Shown: piece by piece, positions 5,180 to 6,352 of the stretch
Layout of the letters: the number at the start of each line of letters is the position of its first letter
Numbering within the stretch: position 1 is the first letter of the stretch
Assembly: GCA_016839955.1 (NCBI GenBank)
Contig: JAEOTI010000744.1
Coordinates: forward strand, 1 to 6,352
Length of the DNA: 6,352 bases
From: Candidatus Hodarchaeota archaeon
Lineage (GTDB): Archaea; Asgardarchaeota; Heimdallarchaeia; Hodarchaeales; YT1-057
Direction of reading: 5' to 3'
The notes under the pieces: model-generated
What the model saw: the letters and a program-made list of their open reading frames with translations, nothing else
Told to the model about the DNA's origin: nothing
Databases searched by the model: none
Translations under genes and position numbers: made by a program

Positions 5180-5224
5180 TAGAGTGACTGGGGACCACAC
5201 CCGCAGAAGTACCAAGTCACTCTA
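5167..5224 (-). terminator. Hairpin plus T-run terminator of the GTPase-DUF2073 operon
   Basis: A perfect 10-bp inverted repeat (5180-5189 with 5215-5224; TAGAGTGACT and AGTCACTCTA) encloses a 25-base GC-rich loop. It starts about 19 bases after the DUF2073 stop. On the minus strand a T6 run (5172-5167) follows the stem after 7 bases. That is an intrinsic-terminator layout, and oligo-T alone ends archaeal transcripts. The large structured loop is more than a terminator needs, so a processed 3' RNA is possible. Confidence 0.55.
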
Positions 5225-5242
5225 CTTGACTGGCTTTGCATA

Positions 5243-5584
5243 TTAAGAAATTGACATACGCATATTGATTTCGGCAGGAGTAATGACAGTTGGCAGGTTT
5301 TCTTTTCTAACAGGCTTTCGAAATAGAAATCGTTTGCTGTAAAAGTTTTGCGAAATGTTGTTGTCTGGGGAAACTATTTCTACACCACGAAATGGAGCTT
5401 CAACATCTTCGCTAATTAAATCCATGGTGTTTGAAATCAATTCTGCAACTTCGATTGGTTCTAGCCCAGCTTCAACTACGACAATTCGACCTTGGGCAAT
5501 GTGCCTAAGGATGAGATTACACTTTTCTTCCATTGTCAGTCGTTCTGTGGTTGCTTTTCGTAAAAAATCGAGTTCTAAGCACAT
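5243..5584 (-). CDS. DUF2073 family protein (113 aa)
   Basis: The sequence follows the archaeal DUF2073 pattern: an N-terminal LDFLRKATTERLTMEEKCNLILRHIAQGRIVVVEAGLEP core (about 5-43), a helix (EVAELISNTMDLI), FRGVEIVS (65-72), and a C-terminal LPTVITPAEI strand (98-106). The molecular function of the family is unknown; it is found beside Era-like GTPase genes in archaea, so a shared role with that GTPase is likely. ATG 5584 has an excellent ribosome binding site, GAGGTGA (5598-5592), 7 bases upstream. The GTPase stop TGA (5599-5597) overlaps that site, so a ribosome finishing the GTPase ends on the initiation region of this gene. Soluble, no signal or membrane segment. Full length for the family. 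Confidence 0.85.
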   Translation of the reverse strand: MCLELDFLRKATTERLTMEEKCNLILRHIAQGRIVVVEAGLEPIEVAELISNTMDLISEDVEAPFRGVEIVSPDNNISQNFYSKRFLFRKPVRKENLPTVITPAEINMRMSIS

Positions 5585-5591
5585 TATGATC

Positions 5592-5598
5592 TCACCTC
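5592..5598 (-). promoter_or_regulatory. Shine-Dalgarno overlapping the GTPase stop codon
   Basis: GAGGTGA on the minus strand is a near-perfect anti-16S match, 7 bases before ATG 5584. Its first two bases belong to the GTPase stop TGA, indicating coupled translation of the two proteins. Confidence 0.8.
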
Positions 5599-6211
5599 AC
5601 GAAGCAGAATTTGCTATTTCTTTATAAAGTCGATCTACATTAGTACCAGTTAATGCAGAAATTGGAATGACGGGATTTTCTGAAAAGGTCTCACGAATTA
5701 ATTTTAAACCTTCTTCTGAACCGTTTAAATCCTGTTTATTTGCTGCAACAATTACTGGAATGTTCCTTGCTTCAAGGTTTCCAAGAATTGTCCAATTTAC
5801 TTGATTAAATGGTTGTTGAATAGCATCTACTACGAGCACTGCTGCATCAATAGAATCCAAGCTTTTAATTGCATGAACAACTCCACGTGTGGCTTCTTTT
5901 GCACGTTCAATTGCTTCTTTTCTCGACAGACCATGTTCTAGAAAGGTTTCATAATTTACTGTTGAAGTAATTCCAGGTGTATCGAGTAACGTGAGGTCAA
6001 CAGTACTTCCGTTGGCTTTAAAATTGCAATTCTCTAAACGGCAAACTTCGCGCGTTTCATGTGGGACTGGTGAAGCAGTTCCAAGATCTCTACCAGCAAA
6101 ATCTTGACCAATTCTGTTTGCTAGGGTAGTTTTTCCTGCGTTAACTTCACCAATTATGCCTAAAATTAATTTTTTCGCTTTTTTCTTCCGAAGGATGGAA
6201 AGAAGGTCCAT
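5597..6211 (-). CDS. Era-like GTP-binding protein (204 aa)
   Basis: All five GTPase motifs are present: G1 GEVNAGKT (21-28), a G2 Thr at 53 in HETRE, G3 DTPG (77-80), G4 NKQD (158-161) and G5 SAL (185-187). This is the Era/TrmE-type translation-factor class GTPase. It stops soon after the G domain, so the KH RNA-binding domain of bacterial Era is absent, as is usual for archaeal Era-like proteins beside DUF2073. The role is probably ribosome- or RNA-related but unproven. The G1 motif has Asn-Ala before GKT, typical of the class. I chose ATG 6211 (MDLLSILRKKK) over GTG 6229, because a TATA-like element at 6232-6240 would place transcription start at about the ATG, a leaderless message. The basic N-terminal stretch RKKKAKK may contact RNA. 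First gene of the operon with DUF2073. Confidence 0.9.
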   Translation of the reverse strand: MDLLSILRKKKAKKLILGIIGEVNAGKTTLANRIGQDFAGRDLGTASPVPHETREVCRLENCNFKANGSTVDLTLLDTPGITSTVNYETFLEHGLSRKEAIERAKEATRGVVHAIKSLDSIDAAVLVVDAIQQPFNQVNWTILGNLEARNIPVIVAANKQDLNGSEEGLKLIRETFSENPVIPISALTGTNVDRLYKEIANSAS

Positions 6212-6231
6212 ATTATAATCCCAAACCACTT

Positions 6232-6240
6232 TTTAGTTTA
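6232..6240 (-). promoter_or_regulatory. TATA-like element for the Era-like/DUF2073 operon
   Basis: TAAACTAAA on the minus strand is centred about 25 bases before ATG 6211, the spacing of a leaderless archaeal promoter. The sequence is a modest match to the consensus, so this call is tentative. Confidence 0.35.
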
Positions 6241-6352
6241 ATGTCGGAAGAATGTACTTTAAGCCCAAATGATTGCTAAATACTACCCTCGTAATATGTT
6301 CATTTTCAGGTAACTTTTTCCCAAAATTATCCAGGGTAAGTGAATGTCAGAT
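6241..6352. other. Right-edge sequence upstream of the GTPase operon
   Basis: About 110 bases with no supported gene. A minus-strand stretch from 6343 to 6236 is open (36 codons) between TGA and TAA but has no start codon near its head and no recognisable family. It may be upstream non-coding sequence or the edge of something outside the window. Confidence 0.3.

Noticed and set aside
5180..5224. tRNA or part of one
   Set aside because: There is a long stem, but no cloverleaf arms and no GTTCRA-type T-loop sequence.
5355..5627. Plus-strand 90-codon frame
   Set aside because: Antisense shadow of the DUF2073 gene, which has family match and a strong ribosome binding site.
6212..6229. GTG start six codons upstream for the GTPase
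   Set aside because: No Shine-Dalgarno, and it would lie close to or upstream of the predicted transcription start. ATG 6211 fits better, though this is not proven.

Overview
The window reads as archaeal chromosome, AT-rich by eye. The firmest evidence is an Era-like GTPase followed at once by a DUF2073 gene (a pairing known from archaeal genomes), a tRNA-guanine transglycosylase-superfamily gene of the archaeosine type, TATA-like promoters with apparently leaderless starts, and T-run terminators. A small RING-type zinc-finger protein behind a zinc ribbon, with two unrecognised helical proteins nearby, would suit an Asgard-like lineage. That is inference, because no signature protein settles it.

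Layout from left to right. Positions 1-948 hold the N-terminal ~300 residues of a transglycosylase-like gene on the minus strand, running off the left edge. It overlaps by ATGA the 3' end of a zinc ribbon-RING gene (945-1556, minus). Next come two unrecognised, mostly helical proteins, both minus: 1733-2356 (207 aa) and 3033-3395 (120 aa). Between them lies about 675 bases with no credible intact gene. This gap holds a decayed RING-finger fragment (2912-2995), two copies of a 35-bp direct repeat and a small hairpin. Positions 3550-3762 hold a small Cys-containing ORF on the plus strand. Positions 3793-3917 hold a truncated ParD/CopG-like ribbon-helix-helix ORF with its own promoter. Converging on it is a complete minus-strand toxin-antitoxin pair (RHH-UPF0175 antitoxin, 4495-4800; DUF3368/PIN-like toxin, 3989-4516) with a candidate operator and promoter upstream. 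Positions 4861-5180 hold no recognisable gene. The right end is an Era-like GTPase/DUF2073 operon (6211 to 5243, minus) closed by a hairpin plus T-run terminator.

Three gene relationships stand out. The GTPase and DUF2073 look translationally coupled: the GTPase stop codon sits inside the DUF2073 Shine-Dalgarno. Antitoxin and toxin overlap by 22 bases, with the toxin ribosome binding site inside the antitoxin gene. The RING gene and the transglycosylase-like gene overlap at ATGA, but an in-frame TAA separates that ATG from the conserved transglycosylase N-terminus. This is the oddest coding feature here. The window looks like a core gene neighbourhood with accessory insertions and decay (a toxin-antitoxin pair, an antitoxin remnant, a RING remnant). 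I did not find a convincing new multi-gene system. The best leads are the RING protein and its decayed relative, and the start-codon problem of the transglycosylase-like gene.
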